Origin: Triticum aestivum
Lineage: Eukaryota > Streptophyta > Magnoliopsida > Poales > Poaceae
Direction: 5' to 3'
Length of the DNA stretch: 64,000 bases
NCBI RefSeq assembly: GCF_018294505.1
Contig: NC_057809.1
Span: forward strand, 505,174,506-505,238,505
The notes under the pieces are model-generated. The model ran no database searches, was not told where the DNA came from, and saw only the letters and a program-made list of their open reading frames with translations. How positions within the stretch are numbered: position 1 is the first letter of the stretch; each line of letters begins with the position of its first letter. Shown here in pieces: positions 23,198 to 34,484 of the stretch. The translations under genes and the position numbers were made by a program.

Positions 23198-26100
23198 GTC
23201 AGGACCGTCAGGTCTATGTGCATGATGGTGTGTCCCATGCTGATACGGCCAATCAACACACTCAGTTGGAACGTCCGTGGCTTAAACTGCTCAGCTAGGC
23301 GGGCAACAGTCAGTGCAACGATCGCCGCCTCCTCGTGTTAGCTCGTCTGCTTACAAGAGACGAAGCTTGCCAGTGTTGACAAGTTTGTTGCTGCCTTCCT
23401 TGGTGGTAACAGACTCAAAAATTTTGCGCACCGCCCGGCCACTGGGACTAGGGGAGTGATCCTTTTGTTGTGGGACGACAATGTTCTTGACGTCTCCGAT
23501 ATCTCAGCTTCGACCTATTGCAACTTTGGCATGGTCCGCATCCGTGCGATCGACATGTGTTACAAACTCACTTCCATCTATGGTCCCATAGACTATGCTT
23601 GCAAGGACGACTTCTTCGCCGAACTTGCCGCCCACAAGCCTTTGGCTAGTGTTGATTGGCTTTCTCTAGGAGACTTCAATCAGATCTATCGTGCACATGA
23701 CAAAAACAAGAGAAATGTTAATCGAAGTAGGATTAACCGGTTCTGCGCTACTTTGCAATCCTGCGAGCTCAAGGAAATCCATCTTCAGAATAGACGCTTC
23801 ACGTGGAGTAATGAGCGGGACAACCCAACGCTTTGCAAGCTTGACTCCTTCTTCTGCAATGCGGAATGGGATACGACATTCAACACCCATGTCTTGCATG
23901 CTTTGTCATCCTCCCTTTCCGATCATTGTCCGCTCCTTCTCGCGGATGACAGGGGCCCCAGAAGGCCACGGTCCTTCAAATTCGAGAATTTCTGGGTATC
24001 TTTGCCTGGATTCAACGAGGTGGTTCAAAAGGCGTGGGACGAGCACGTGGGTCACACGGAGCCTTATCAAGTCTTGCACCATAGGCTCAAGAAAACTGCG
24101 ATTCAGCTCTCCGAGTGGAGCAAGAAGCTCTTTTCCAAAGCTAAGATTCAACTACATGCAGCCCTGCTTGTGATTCTTCGCCTCGACATTGCACAAGAAG
24201 AACGTATTCTTTCTCCCGAGGAACGTGACTTACGTTCTAGGCTCAAGCGGAGGGTTATTAGTTTGGCGGTGCTTGAGAGGGCTAGGAAAAGCCAATGTGC
24301 CAGGATTTCAAATCTGAGGGATGGTGATGCAAACACCAGATTCTTTCATCGCCGCATTAATGCCCGAAGACGGAAAAACTACATTCATCGTATCAAACAT
24401 GCACAAGGGTGGGTGACTGAACATGAGGTAAAAGAAAAGATCATCCATGACCACTTCTCTGAGGTCATGGGGAGGAGAGGCACGTGCAACAAAGATTTTA
24501 ATTGGGAGGAGCTCAGCACCGAGCCCCATGACTTGCATGACCTTGGCAACACCATCACGGAGGAAGAGGTGTGGGGGGCCATTAAGGAGATGCCTGGCAA
24601 TAAGGCGCCTGGACCGGATGGCTTCACGGGAACCTTCTTCAAAAAGTGTTGGGGAATCATCAAGCATTCCGTCATGAGGGTTATTCAACGCTTCGATTCC
24701 CTACACACCTCCAACTTGCAATGGCTCAATTCTGCCAATGTCGTTCTCTTGCCCAAGAAGGAGGGTGCGGAAGGCATCTCTGATTACAGACCTATTAGCC
24801 TTGTCCACGCCATTGCCAAAATCATTGCCAAAGTTCTCTCACTTCGGCTGGCCCCCCACATGAACGACCTTGTCTCAAACGCTCAGAGCGCCTTCATCAA
24901 GAGAAGAAGCATACATGATAACTTCATGTGTGTGCGAAATTTTTCTAGACGCCTGCACAAGTGCAAGACCCCGGCTCTTCTGTTCAAACTTGACATCAAG
25001 AAGGCTTTTGACTCAATCAAGTGGGAATACATCCTTGATGTGCTTCAACGGTTGGGGTTCCCCGACAAATTCCGGGCTTGGATTGCCGTGCTTCTATCCA
25101 CATCTTCATCTCAGATCCTTTTAAATGGGTTGCCCGGCCCTCCAGTGAAGCATAGGTGCGGACTTAGGCAGGGGGACCCCATTTCCCCCCTACTTTTTGT
25201 CATTGCGATCGACCCCCTCCACAAGATTTTGGACCTTGCAACTCGAAAAGGTCTCCTGCATAAGATCCGTGGGCGTGGGGCCATGGTGCGAACCTCCCTC
25301 TATGCTGACGACACGGCGGTTTTTGTAGCTCCTATCAAGAAGGACATTGACAACCTTGCCTCTATCTTGAGAGGCTTTGGCGAGGTGACGGGCCTATGCA
25401 CCAACTTCCAAAAAAGCTCCGTCGTGCCAATCCGCTGCAATCACCTTGACCTTGACCATATTCTTCAGAGCATGCCAGCCGCACGGGCATATTTCCCGGT
25501 TAAATACTTGGGGTTGCCTCTCTCTGTTTGGAAACTTAAGCATGTTGACTTCCAATACCTCAAAGACAAGGTGGCTGCCAAATTGGTCACTTGGGAGGGC
25601 CAAGACATCACTACCATCGGACGCACGACCCTCGTCAAGTCGGTCATCTCCTCCCAAGCGGTGTACTCTATTACGCCTCTTATCGTGCCAGCAAGATCAC
25701 TTCATAACCTAAACAAAATTGAGAGGGCTTTCCTTTGGTCCGGCGCGGATAAAACAACGGGAGCCAAGTGCAAGGTCAACTGGCAAGTGGTGTGCCGACC
25801 AAAGGAGTACGGTGGATTAGGAGTCCTCAATACCGACAAGTCCGCACGTGCTCTGTGCCTTCGCTGGCTTTGGTATGAATGGACGGAACCCCACAAGCTG
25901 TGGGTGGGTTTTGGCAATCCTTGCACCGAGGATGACCGCCAGTTTTTCTACGCCTCTACCACCATCACTGTGGGTGACGGCACTAGAACACCGTTTTGGG
26001 ATGCCCCCTGGCTTCTTGGTTGCAAGCCCAAGGATATTGCGCCGCTAATCTACGAGGCATCAAGACGGAAGAATTGGTCGGTGCATGAGGCTCTTCGAGG

Positions 26101-26800
26101 GAATGCGTGGATCTTCAAAATCCGCCACAACACCACTTTCTCCAGCAACCACATTCGGGAATTTTTGACTCTTTGGATGCTTGTGCACAACTTCCACCTT
26201 GATGAACAAGCCGAAGATGAAATTGTTTGGAAACACGCGAATGACGGAATCTACACGGCGGCTACCGCATACAAGGCTCAGTTCCTTGGCTTGACCCTCT
26301 CTCCCATGGACCGCATGGTCTGGAAGGTTTGGGCTCCTCCCAAGGTTAAATTCTTTTCCTGGTTGGCATTGCAAGATAGGATTTGGACCGCCGATCGCTT
26401 GGAGAGGCGTGGGTGGCCAAATTGCGGCCTCTGCCCTCTTTGCAAGAGGGAGCAGGAAACGGGTGCTCACCTTTTCTTCAAGTGCCGCTACACGATTAGG
26501 CTTTGAAGAGCCATCATCGAGAAGATTGGCTTACATCACATGGATACATCAATGTGGCACCTCCACGAAACCGTCAAAGAGTGGTGGGACAAGAGAACCG
26601 ACTGTACCAATCCTAATTGGCATGCTATGGCCTCCCTCACCATGCTTGTCTCTTGGACAATTTGGAACGAAAGAAATGCTAGGGTGTTCCGTCACAAGTG
26701 CATGCCTCCGCCTGTTATCCTTACCACCATTCTGGACGAGGCCAAGCTTTGGGTAACCGCTGGCGCTAAAAGACTAGGGAACTTGTTGTTGCGCGAGTAA
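23198..26800 (+). pseudogene. LINE ORF2 (endonuclease and reverse transcriptase), two nonsense codons
   Basis: ORF2 begins at one of several ATGs near 23198-23243. The AP endonuclease region has LSWNVRGLN, LQETK, LGDFNQI, TWSNERD and LSDHCPLL. The RT region has KAPGPDGF, SDYRPISLVHAIAKI, LFKLDIKKAFDS, GLRQGDPISPLLF and the catalytic YADDTAVF near 25303. A zf-RVT region near the C-terminus has APPKVKFFSWLALQD and CGLCPLCKREQETGAHLF. An in-frame TAG at 23339-23341 and a TGA at 26504-26506 interrupt it, and the same frame continues after each to a final stop at 26800. ORF2 normally nicks DNA and copies the element RNA at the target. This copy cannot be made in full. Confidence 0.9.
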
Positions 26801-26961
26801 TTGTGTGTGTTGTATAACTCTAAACTCTATTCTCTACTTATTTAATTGATGAGGCAAATATTTTTCCTCCATTTCGAAAAAAATACAATAGGTATATGCA
26901 TGTGGCATATGTGTGAGTAATTCTGATTCAGTTCTCCCGCAAAAGCAAACTCCAATGTTAA

Positions 26962-27281
26962 GGGCCTCTTCAATTCAAGATTCACAAAAAGAAGGCGGAA
27001 CATAACCTTAGTATTTTTGCCGTACAATGTTTGATTCATATGAATATTTATTTATTGGATACAATCCTATGCGAATTTGCTCAAAAAATCCCACTCCACT
27101 ACATTTCATAAGAAAATTTTCCATTAACTCAAACCTCTTGTAAATATTGTTTAGTTCCTCATGTGGTTCAATAAAACTAACTTTTGTGCAATTCAATAAT
27201 GCATGATTCGAGTGGACATTTATGCAATCCTAGTTTTTCTTACACTTGTACTTTCTAAAATCAAGTGAATCAAAAAGGCCC
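26962..27281. mobile_element. MITE with GGGCCTCTT termini
   Basis: The left end GGGCCTCTTCAATTCA faces the right end TGAATCAAAAAGGCCC as imperfect terminal inverted repeats around an AT-rich interior of about 320 bp. I could not settle a target duplication. It resembles the next element and sits just outside the LINE. Confidence 0.6.
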
Positions 27282-27337
27282 ATTTTAAAAAAATGGATTG
27301 CAACAATATCAACCTGATACACCCACATAAGAATTTA

Positions 27338-27640
27338 GGGTCTCTTTGATTGGAATGGTTTTCATAGGAATTTCGGAAGGATAGAATCCTTGGAATTTTT
27401 TGTAAATTGGTTGTTTGATTAGTAGGATTGAATCATACGGGAATTTATCTTAACAAACCTATAAATTTGATTTAAAATAAATCTTAGCATCTAGTCAAAT
27501 ATCTTGAAATTTAGTCCTTTGTTTTCTTGGTGGCACAATTAAAGAAAGCAAAATCCTATAGGATTTGAATAGGCATGTCATTCAATTCCCATGTTATTTC
27601 TATTCCTGGGCTTTTAGAATTTTGCGAATCAAAGAGACCC
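27338..27640. mobile_element. MITE with GGGTCTCTTTGATT termini
   Basis: The 303-bp element starts GGGTCTCTTTGATT and ends AATCAAAGAGACCC, an exact 14-base terminal inverted repeat. The interior is AT-rich and non-coding. TTA precedes it and TAC follows, so a 3-bp target duplication is not clean. It is absent from unit B. Confidence 0.75.
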
Positions 27641-27659
27641 TACTAAATAATAATTTAAG

Positions 27660-28180
27660 AATAAGCATAAGTGACCATGTCAGTCTCCTGCCACCAAGGG
27701 CACCAATTATTGTTGTACTTTCATGTTCACTCGCTCTCTAATTAGCAGCTAATCAATTCACAACTCATCCATAGGTCTACCATTTTCTTTCTCCCGTGAG
27801 AGTCAGGACAGAGTAGCGTACTAGCTAGGGCGCTTGAAACACTACATAGAATTGGTGACAACTGACAACTTGGCCAATGAGCTACCGAAAAGTATGCTTC
27901 TTCCCTCCTGTTCTAAATCTTATCTCAAAGTACAAATTGTACTTGAAACAATTTGAAAATGCAGGTGTCATTTCGGGAAAGTCTCAACCTGGCCATGGTA
28001 CGCACCAATTTAAAATCTCATCCGAAGTACAGATTCGGCATGTTAACGTGTTAGGAGCTTTTTGTCAAACAAATAAAGATGTACGTACATGCTGGATTCT
28101 TCAAATTGTAAAACTGAGCGTACTTGCACTCATCTTGCATTATTAGCCCTGACCACGTGTTTGACTGCCATAGAACAGTT
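27660..28180 (+). repeat. Duplication unit A, second part
   Basis: This corresponds to about 54480-55520 in unit B. Shared landmarks include AGGCACCAATTATTGT versus GGGCACCAATTATTGT, GAAGTATGCTTCT, CCTGGCCATGGTACG and ACAGATTCGGCATGTTAACG. Unit B has about 450 extra bases within it (54905-55350). No gene is seen. Confidence 0.75.
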
Positions 28181-28189
28181 CGGATTTCA

Positions 28190-28556
28190 ATTTTCCGTTC
28201 CCATGGTATATTGGTGTCCTTCCATCATGCTTCGTCTTCTTCGCGGCAAGAGGGCGACGGCAACACATGATGACTTCGGCTTGGTGGTGCTCTTTTTAGC
28301 ACCGTATATCAAGCTCCGGGCCGTTACTTTTTTGAAGACGTCGTTTTCGGATAATCTTTCTCTTAGCTCATGTATTGTCAAGAACGGTGGATGACGTTGC
28401 TAGTCTGTTGCCAGTTGTTGGTTGGGCTGGCTTTCTTTATTTTTCTTTCTTCTTTTCATCTTTTTTGGCTGTGTGCTCGATGTCTTGATTAGGTTTTCTA
28501 GAGGCCAGGTGTAATTGATATCGTCTTGATGTCAATATATTACCTTTTATCAAAAA
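28190..28556 (+). mobile_element. Likely 3' fragment of a LINE
   Basis: The stretch ends with a TATATTACCTTTTATCAAAAAAG tail, a typical plant LINE 3' end, after a T-rich region. No domain is recognisable upstream because only the last ~370 bp remain. Its left border is approximate, set by where similarity to unit B ends. Confidence 0.5.
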
Positions 28557-28579
28557 AGTAATATAGATTCCAACAATGC

Positions 28580-28966
28580 ATGCCTCATATTGCACACACT
28601 AGATTCGTCAGTATAAAAGCCTCTATGAACGGTGCTTTCAAAGGTGGGCTCTCTTGGGACAACGATGGCCACGATACCCTCACCACCATTGTTGGGGCCA
28701 AGTGGCCAACCAACCCTCGCCGTGATGGAACATGGGGTTTAGATGATATTTCCCTTCACTCACCTGCAACCCTCGGGCATGTCATGTATGTGGGTGACAA
28801 GGCTCTTGTGCCAGGTGTGTTGGCACATAATCCGAATGCTTTCTTTGCAAAAGAGCTTTGTGACATACTCACCACCTTGGAAGCTGCTAGCTCAAGATCT
28901 GGCAATGTGATTGCTTGCCTTCTGACAGGGACAACAATCAGGAAAAAGAATGAAGAAGTCACTTAG
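28580..28966 (+). CDS. Unidentified 128-codon frame, possible retroposed fragment
   Basis: An open frame starts with MPHIAHTRF and ends in TAG. I do not recognise the protein. It has no signal peptide or membrane segment and is of mixed polar composition, with segments GGLSWDNDGHD and ALVPGVLAHNPNAFFAKEL. The sequence around it resumes on the other side of a copia insertion and ends at about 34484 with a CGAAAAG tail of LINE type. It may therefore be a piece of a non-LTR ORF1 or a host transcript copied by a LINE. Expression is doubtful. Confidence 0.3.
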   Translation: MPHIAHTRFVSIKASMNGAFKGGLSWDNDGHDTLTTIVGAKWPTNPRRDGTWGLDDISLHSPATLGHVMYVGDKALVPGVLAHNPNAFFAKELCDILTTLEAASSRSGNVIACLLTGTTIRKKNEEVT

Positions 28967-29277
28967 TGGCAAAGGCAAGAATAGTGCCGCCATAGGAAAG
29001 ACGCCCGCAATTGCTTGGTAGATTATCTTGGCCTCTCAGCTTGTCCTCATGGTTTGGGTTGTCACCGTGCTGTTGATGGTGCTCGTTGTCTCTTGTCGTG
29101 GTTGTTAGAGATATATTTGGGATACATGTATTTGGTAGTCTAGAATTTGTCATTCGTCTCCTACCTTATCTTCAGGAGAGGCGTCTTGCCCTTCAAGCCT
29201 TGTACTCAATATATACTCGCCGTCGAGGCTCAATAATACATCCATCATATTCCGCACCAAATCCCTCTTTCCCTTCT

Positions 29278-31846
29278 TTTTTTTGACGAAAAGCAGCCTT
29301 AGTGCTGATTTCATTGCAATAAGAGAAAGGCCAAGATTACAAGGTTTAGGAGCGTTAGTAATTAGGTATATACAACTGAAAGATTAGCGGGGTTAGGCGG
29401 CCAGGGGCCGGCTACACTACGGTAGCGGCACAGTTAGTTTGGCGGCATCCACATCGCTCTGACGAGGCCTGCTGTGCACCATAGTCGTAGCTCCTCGTTG
29501 ATCAGTGAGCAAACCTCAGTGATCGCCGATGCATGTTGCTAAAAATCCTAGCGTTTCTCTCCTTCCTGACATGCCACCAAGTGCAAATGACGAGATAGTT
29601 GATCTTCCTTCTTTCCAGCTTCGAGAGGCTTCGAACTGAGCTGAACCAGCAATCTTCAAGGGAGGACTCGTCCGCTCTTGGCAGGCTGATTTGTACCTGG
29701 AACCTCTGTAAGATCATCTGCCATAGCGAGCGAGTGAATTTGGCATTGAGCAAAAAGATGTACGGCGGTCTCAGGTTGCAGCTAGCACAAAGTGCATATT
29801 GGGGTGTGAGGCCAGTTCTTCTTTGCGAGCTGATCTGCAGTATTGCACCACCCTTGGATTGCGGGCCAAGCGTGAATTTGGCACTTGGGAGGCACCCGCG
29901 ATGACCAGATTAGCATGTTGTGGTTGGTTCTGATTCGCCCTTGAAACATCATGTGGTAGGCTGTCCGGGTCGAGTATTGACCATCAGCCGTCCACTTCCA
30001 TCGGATGCCGTTGGGTTGAGTTGGACAGAGGTTGACTTGTGCCGTAATATTCCAGACGCATATGTAGTCAGCCAAAACTTGGGTAGTTGGATTTGCTTTG
30101 ATGCATGTTATCCACTTATGGTCAGCCAGCGCCGCCAATAGCGAGAGATTGTGTCCTCTGCTATGTGAGTAGATCTGGGGGAACATTTCTCTTAGTGGAG
30201 TACCCTGCCACCAATGGCTGTGCCAGAAAGAGATGGAGGCTCCCGATCCAATCGTGATCACCGTGCTTGCAATGAAGATGTTGTAGGCTAGCTTATCTGA
30301 GGGGAAAGGCAGCCCTGTCCAAGGCTTGTCCGGGAGCTTGGCCTGTTGCCAGAGCCAGCGCGTGCGCAACGCGGCGCTGTGGAACTCGAGGTTTGAGATA
30401 CCCAGCCCTCCATAAGTGGTCGGTCTGCAGATGAACTTCCAATTCACCAGGCATTTTCTGCCTGAGACCGCACTCTTGCCAGCCCAAAGGAAAGGACGTT
30501 GAATCTTGTCAATCTTCTGGTTTAGCCACTTCTCTTGCGGGATTGCAATCATCTGAAAGGTTGGCATCGCAGATAGCACGACCCGTACCAGAACGACTCT
30601 CCCAATCAGGTTAATCAAATCAACCTTCCATCCGGAGCATTTGCCAGCAAGGCGATCGACCGCCGGTTGTAGGTCAATCCTATGCAATTTCTTGTCCGAT
30701 AGCGGCATGCCAAGGTAAGTGCAGGGGAATGAACCTTGTGCACAACCTAGCATTTGTTGCAAAGGCGAGGTGTCCTGGTGTTGGCAGCAGATCGGGAAGA
30801 AGCTGCTTTTGCTCATGTTGGTGTGCAGACCAGTCGCTTGTCCAAACATGTGAAGGATAGAGCTGATCGCCCTCGCATCTTCGGTCACAGGCTTGGAGAA
30901 AATGACCACATCATCCGCGTAGATCGAAGTCCTGTATCTCATGTTTTGGTTCTCGAAAGGGGTTAGGATCCCAACAGTACTTGCCTTATCCATGATCCGC
31001 GCGAGGCAATCCATGATCAGAACAAAAAGGAGAGGCGAGATAGGGTCTCCCTGGCGTAAATCGCTCCTGTGGTCGATCCTGGGTGAGACCTCACAGTTGA
31101 CTAGGACTTTGGTTGAACAAGTGAGCAGGAGCGCCGCAATACAACTCCTCCATTTTATCCCAAAACCCCTGTGATCCAGCAGTTGCATCAGGAACTCCCA
31201 AGAGGTGGAGTCGAACGCTTTGGATATGTCCAACTTGAGTAGGAAGGCTGGCGTGTTTTTTTGTTTGAGGGCTCTGGTCAGGCTCTGAACATATACAAAA
31301 TTATCATGTATGCTGTGCTTCTTGATAAAAGCACTCTGGAACTGAAGGATCAGCTCCGGCATTAATGGTTGTAGGCGTCTTGCTAGAACTTTTGTGAGCT
31401 TGGCAAAGTTGTGTATGAGGCTAATAGGTCTGAAGTTGCGAGGGTGGTTTGCTCCTCCATGCTTTGGGATGAGGATCATGAACGCGGAGTTGAGGAGGTG
31501 CAGGTTTTGGGTATTGCGTGACTGGAATTTCCAAACCGCGCACATTAAGTCCCCCTTGATTACTTCCCAACATGCTTTGAAGAACAGCCCCGAGAAGCCG
31601 TCAGGCCCTGGTGCTTTCTCCGGGTGGATATCAAACAGCGCGGCTTTGACCTCATCTTCTGTGAAAGGTTCTTCTAGGGGCCCCGTGTCCATCGAGGGGA
31701 ACGGAATGGATCCAAGATTCAGAGTTTGAGGACGGGCTTGCTAGGTGCCCAGCAATGCTTCGAAGTGGTTGTGGATTGCAGTCATCTTTGCCTGTTGATC
31801 TATCATCGCTATCTCGTCAATGATCAGTGAGGGGATTAAAATTTTT
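29278..31846 (-). mobile_element. 5'-truncated LINE inserted in the copia 5' LTR
   Basis: It is oriented on the minus strand, with its A tail as the T run at 29278-29284. The pyrimidine-rich 15-mer CCCTCTTTCCCTTCT (29263-29277) is repeated as CCCTCTCTCCCTTCT (31847-31861), a target duplication with one mismatch. The element starts inside ORF2 just before the RT domain, so about 4 kb of its 5' part is missing, as in abortive target-primed reverse transcription. Confidence 0.88.
29502..31846 (-). pseudogene. LINE ORF2 fragment (RT and zf-RVT)
   Basis: The long frame 31692 to 29782 (636 codons) has RT motifs: KAPGPDGFSGLFFKACW, NFRPISLIHNFAKL, LLKLDISKAFDS, DLRQGDPISPLLF and the catalytic SIYADDVVIFS. 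A zf-RVT region, VPPKCQIHAWPAIQ, leads to PICTLC. Upstream the same frame continues to the truncation with one stop. Past 29782, after a stop and a frameshift, the usual LINE C-terminal sequence follows (INYLVICTWWHV, RKERNARIF) to about 29502. The endonuclease is absent and it is non-functional. Confidence 0.87.
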
Positions 31847-31865
31847 CCCTCTCTCCCTTCTAACA

Positions 31866-34075
31866 TGGTATCAGTTTCTGAGTTATAAACACTAGCAGCC
31901 GCCGCTCCCGCACCCGCGCGTCGCCCTCAGGGCAGTCGGCCTCCATGACCGCCGCCGGAAGCCGCGCCACCCATACCTAGGTTCGTCCGCCGGTCGTGTT
32001 GACCAGTTGTCCTAGAGAGTCTTTTTCCTGATCCTTTGATCCGGATTTTCTCTCTCTTGCCGGTCGTCTTAATCGGTGTTTCTTTTTTGTTTTCGGATCT
32101 AAAATCAGTTTGCATCGCCCACCATCACCGTCGAACCTCACGCGCCTCTATTCCGACATCGGCGCGTCCAACCGGCTTTCACCGATCCGGCGGCTTCGCG
32201 TGACATGCGGCAGCCTATGACTGCTGTCCACATGTCCGTCCGCCTGTCGCTCTGTGCCGGCGGCCGCCATGATCCGATCGGGACTCCTCCGTCCATCCCG
32301 TCTCCATCCACCGGATCGGTCGCTGCTTTGCATCTCAAGCTTCATGCATAATGGTGCGGAGGCCATCGGTCGTTCCCTCGTCGTCAACTCACGCGCTCAA
32401 CACGGGCGTAGTTGACGCCGCTGTGGCCGGCCGTTCGCGCTGGCCACAGACCCCGCCGCTTGGGCCGGTTCACATGTTCATGCAAATGGTTGCAAGTGCG
32501 CAAGTGTTGGCCTGGACAACGTGTCCGTGCAGGTCATGGTTTGGCCATGCTGATCGTTGCATCAGGTGTGCCTCGCGTCCTTGTACGCGTCAATCAGGTT
32601 CCGGTATAATTTATCTCCGGATGCCAGCTCTTGTCACGACCGGCCGCCTCACTCCGACCTCGCAGGCGTCTGGGCTGATCATCCGAGCGTACGCGATTCG
32701 CTTCATCTACGTCGCGCGATCGACCTGGCCAGTTGATTGCGCACGTCTTCATAGGTCCCGTGAAGATTGTCAGGAGTATAGTGCGCCCGCTCTACCGATT
32801 GAGCATTGGGCTGCCACTGCATCGCCCCGTCGGACCGCAGTGCCGCTGCCCCGTGGTTTTCCTTATGGCTGCATCGACTTGCGTGTCGCCGCTGCGTCGT
32901 CCTTTTGTGTCGTAGTGCCGTGATACGCAGTTCTTGCCGCTGCCCCGAGGCCGTCCTCGCGGTTGCGTCGACATGCCCTCCGCCGCTACGTTGGCTCTTC
33001 GGGTTGTAGCGTCGCGGCCCGCGGTCCCCGCTGTCGCCCCAACCTGCCCGCCACCGCTGCATCGTTCCTTTGAGCCGTAGCGTCACGGCCCGCGGTCCAC
33101 TGCCGTTCCCGTGCGTCGACCTCTCGTGGTATGCACCGCGCCGCCTCCCTTGGCGCGGGAACGCCACCGTCCGCGCCGGTCTTCGTCACGCTGTCAAGTT
33201 CCTTACATACTTTGAGCACCGCCGCCACACTACTAACCTAGCCGCTGCCGCCGCCACTCTTCTTCCGCCGTTGCCGTTGCTACGTCCGTAGCCGCCGTCC
33301 ACCCCCTTCGTCTTCGTCCTAGCACTAGCCCATCGCCAGCGTCGCCGTCATCTACCCCGACCACTTCGTCTACTCCGATCATCGTTGATGACATTGGCCC
33401 CGCGCTGATGGAACGCCGCAATCGTCGTCGAGTTCTTCTCTGCTAGCCTCTCAGACTTCTTTGACATGGCGTACAGCTTGTGCAGGTCCTCGTCTACGCA
33501 TGCCCGATACTGGCAACACCGGTGCGTGCCTTCGTCCACGACGTGTCCCCGGGCCTGGCAAGTCTGGAGCACGCTTCGTCAACTTCGTCTTCGTCCGTCT
33601 ACGCATGCCCGGCGCTGGCAACACCGATGCGTGCCTTCGTCCACGACGTGTCCCCGGGCCTGGCAAACCCGGCGCAACGCTTCGTCAACACCGTCTACCT
33701 CCCGGCGCACCCTACTCCGACATCACTGCGCTCATGCTAACTCAGCGGCTCCTTGCGCCCGCAGCTCCACAGCGTTTTTCTTGACACAGGCTACCCCGAC
33801 TCGACATCGACCACGGTATTCTTTGCACGACTACCTCGACCACGTCTACACCACCCTACGCTCTCGGCTACCTCGACATCGGCACAAAGGGTTATCATTC
33901 GCTTGAGCAACTTGTCGGCTTCCTCTATGGTCAACGCGTCCGCGACGCGACACTGTCCACGACGCTCCCGCTACGACCGCGGGGGGATGTCAGCCCGTCG
34001 GCTGCTATTCTCTCCAGTCTGACCATTTGCGACGCTCCCGTTGTCTGCGACGCTACCGCTACGACTGTGAGGGGA
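31866..34075 (+). other. Interior of the non-autonomous copia element
   Basis: This is about 2.2 kb of GC-rich, pyrimidine-biased sequence between primer site and polypurine tract. Only short open frames on both strands occur and none shows capsid, protease, integrase or RT motifs. It contains a 105-bp tandem duplication. Confidence 0.7.
33491..33700 (+). repeat. 105-bp tandem duplication, two copies
   Basis: CGTCTACGCATGCCC starts at 33491 and recurs at 33596. Each unit contains GTGCGTGCCTTCGTCCACGA and GTGTCCCCGGGCCTGGCAA. The period is a multiple of three, so any frame through it is kept, but I see no sign of protein selection. Confidence 0.85.
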
Positions 34076-34251
34076 TGTTAGAGATATATTTGGGATACAT
34101 GTATTTGGTAGTCTAGGATTTGTAATCCGTCTCCTTATCTTCAGGAGAGGCGTCTTGCCCTCCAAGCCTTGTACTCAATCTATACTCGCTGTCGAGGCTT
34201 AATAATAAATCCATCATATTCCGTAACAACCCCTCTCTCTTCCTTCTAACA

Positions 34252-34484
34252 GTGGTATTCCCGTCAGGGGTTCCATTGCATTGCAAGTGTTGAGGGTTGT
34301 GGTTGTGTGTTGGGGGTATTTGACGGACCGCTTGCGCGGTAGTGTTGTTTCATGATTTGTGAGTAAGTAGTCCACTTGTAGTCTGTTTGTTTGGTTTTTG
34401 TCCGATTTTTCATAAAGCAACACTATTTTTTTTCTTGCTTTTCTTCTTCTTAATTAACCGATGCAAAATTTTGGCTTCTACTTC
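34252..34484 (+). other. Continuation of the retroposed fragment from 28557-29102
   Basis: This is the right flank of the copia insertion. It is T-rich and ends with GGCTTCTACTTCGAAAAG, like a LINE 3' tail, just before unit A resumes. No coding region is seen. Confidence 0.45.

Larger units (their letters stand above)
9243..26876 (+). mobile_element. Full-length L1-type LINE (RIX), split by a gypsy element
   Basis: The 13-base sequence AAAAAAATACAAT occurs at 9230-9242 and at 26877-26889, a target-site duplication that brackets the insertion and merges with the terminal A run. Between them lie a GC-rich 5' region, ORF1 with two CCHC knuckles, ORF2 with endonuclease, RT and zf-RVT regions, and a 3' tail ending TTTCGAAAA. 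Removing the gypsy element and its extra TSD copy leaves about 6.6 kb, a normal full length. Both ORFs carry disabling lesions, so it is dead. It is inserted in duplication unit A. Confidence 0.93.
29103..34251 (+). mobile_element. Non-autonomous copia-type LTR element, TSD GTGGT, split by a LINE
   Basis: The 5' LTR (29103-29277 plus 31862-31865) and 3' LTR (34076-34251) start TGTTAGAGATATA and end CTAACA, about 176-179 bp each. GTGGT at 29098-29102 and 34252-34256 is an exact target duplication. TGGTATCAG at 31866 is the tRNA-iMet primer site, and TGAGGGGA before 34076 is the polypurine tract. The 2.2-kb interior (31875-34066) is GC-rich and has no gag or pol that I can recognise, so it depended on proteins from elsewhere. 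The LTRs differ at roughly a dozen positions, so it is moderately old. Confidence 0.92.

Noticed and set aside
32351..33906. Several plus- and minus-strand frames in the copia interior
   Set aside because: High GC content keeps many frames open at once. None has gag or pol motifs.
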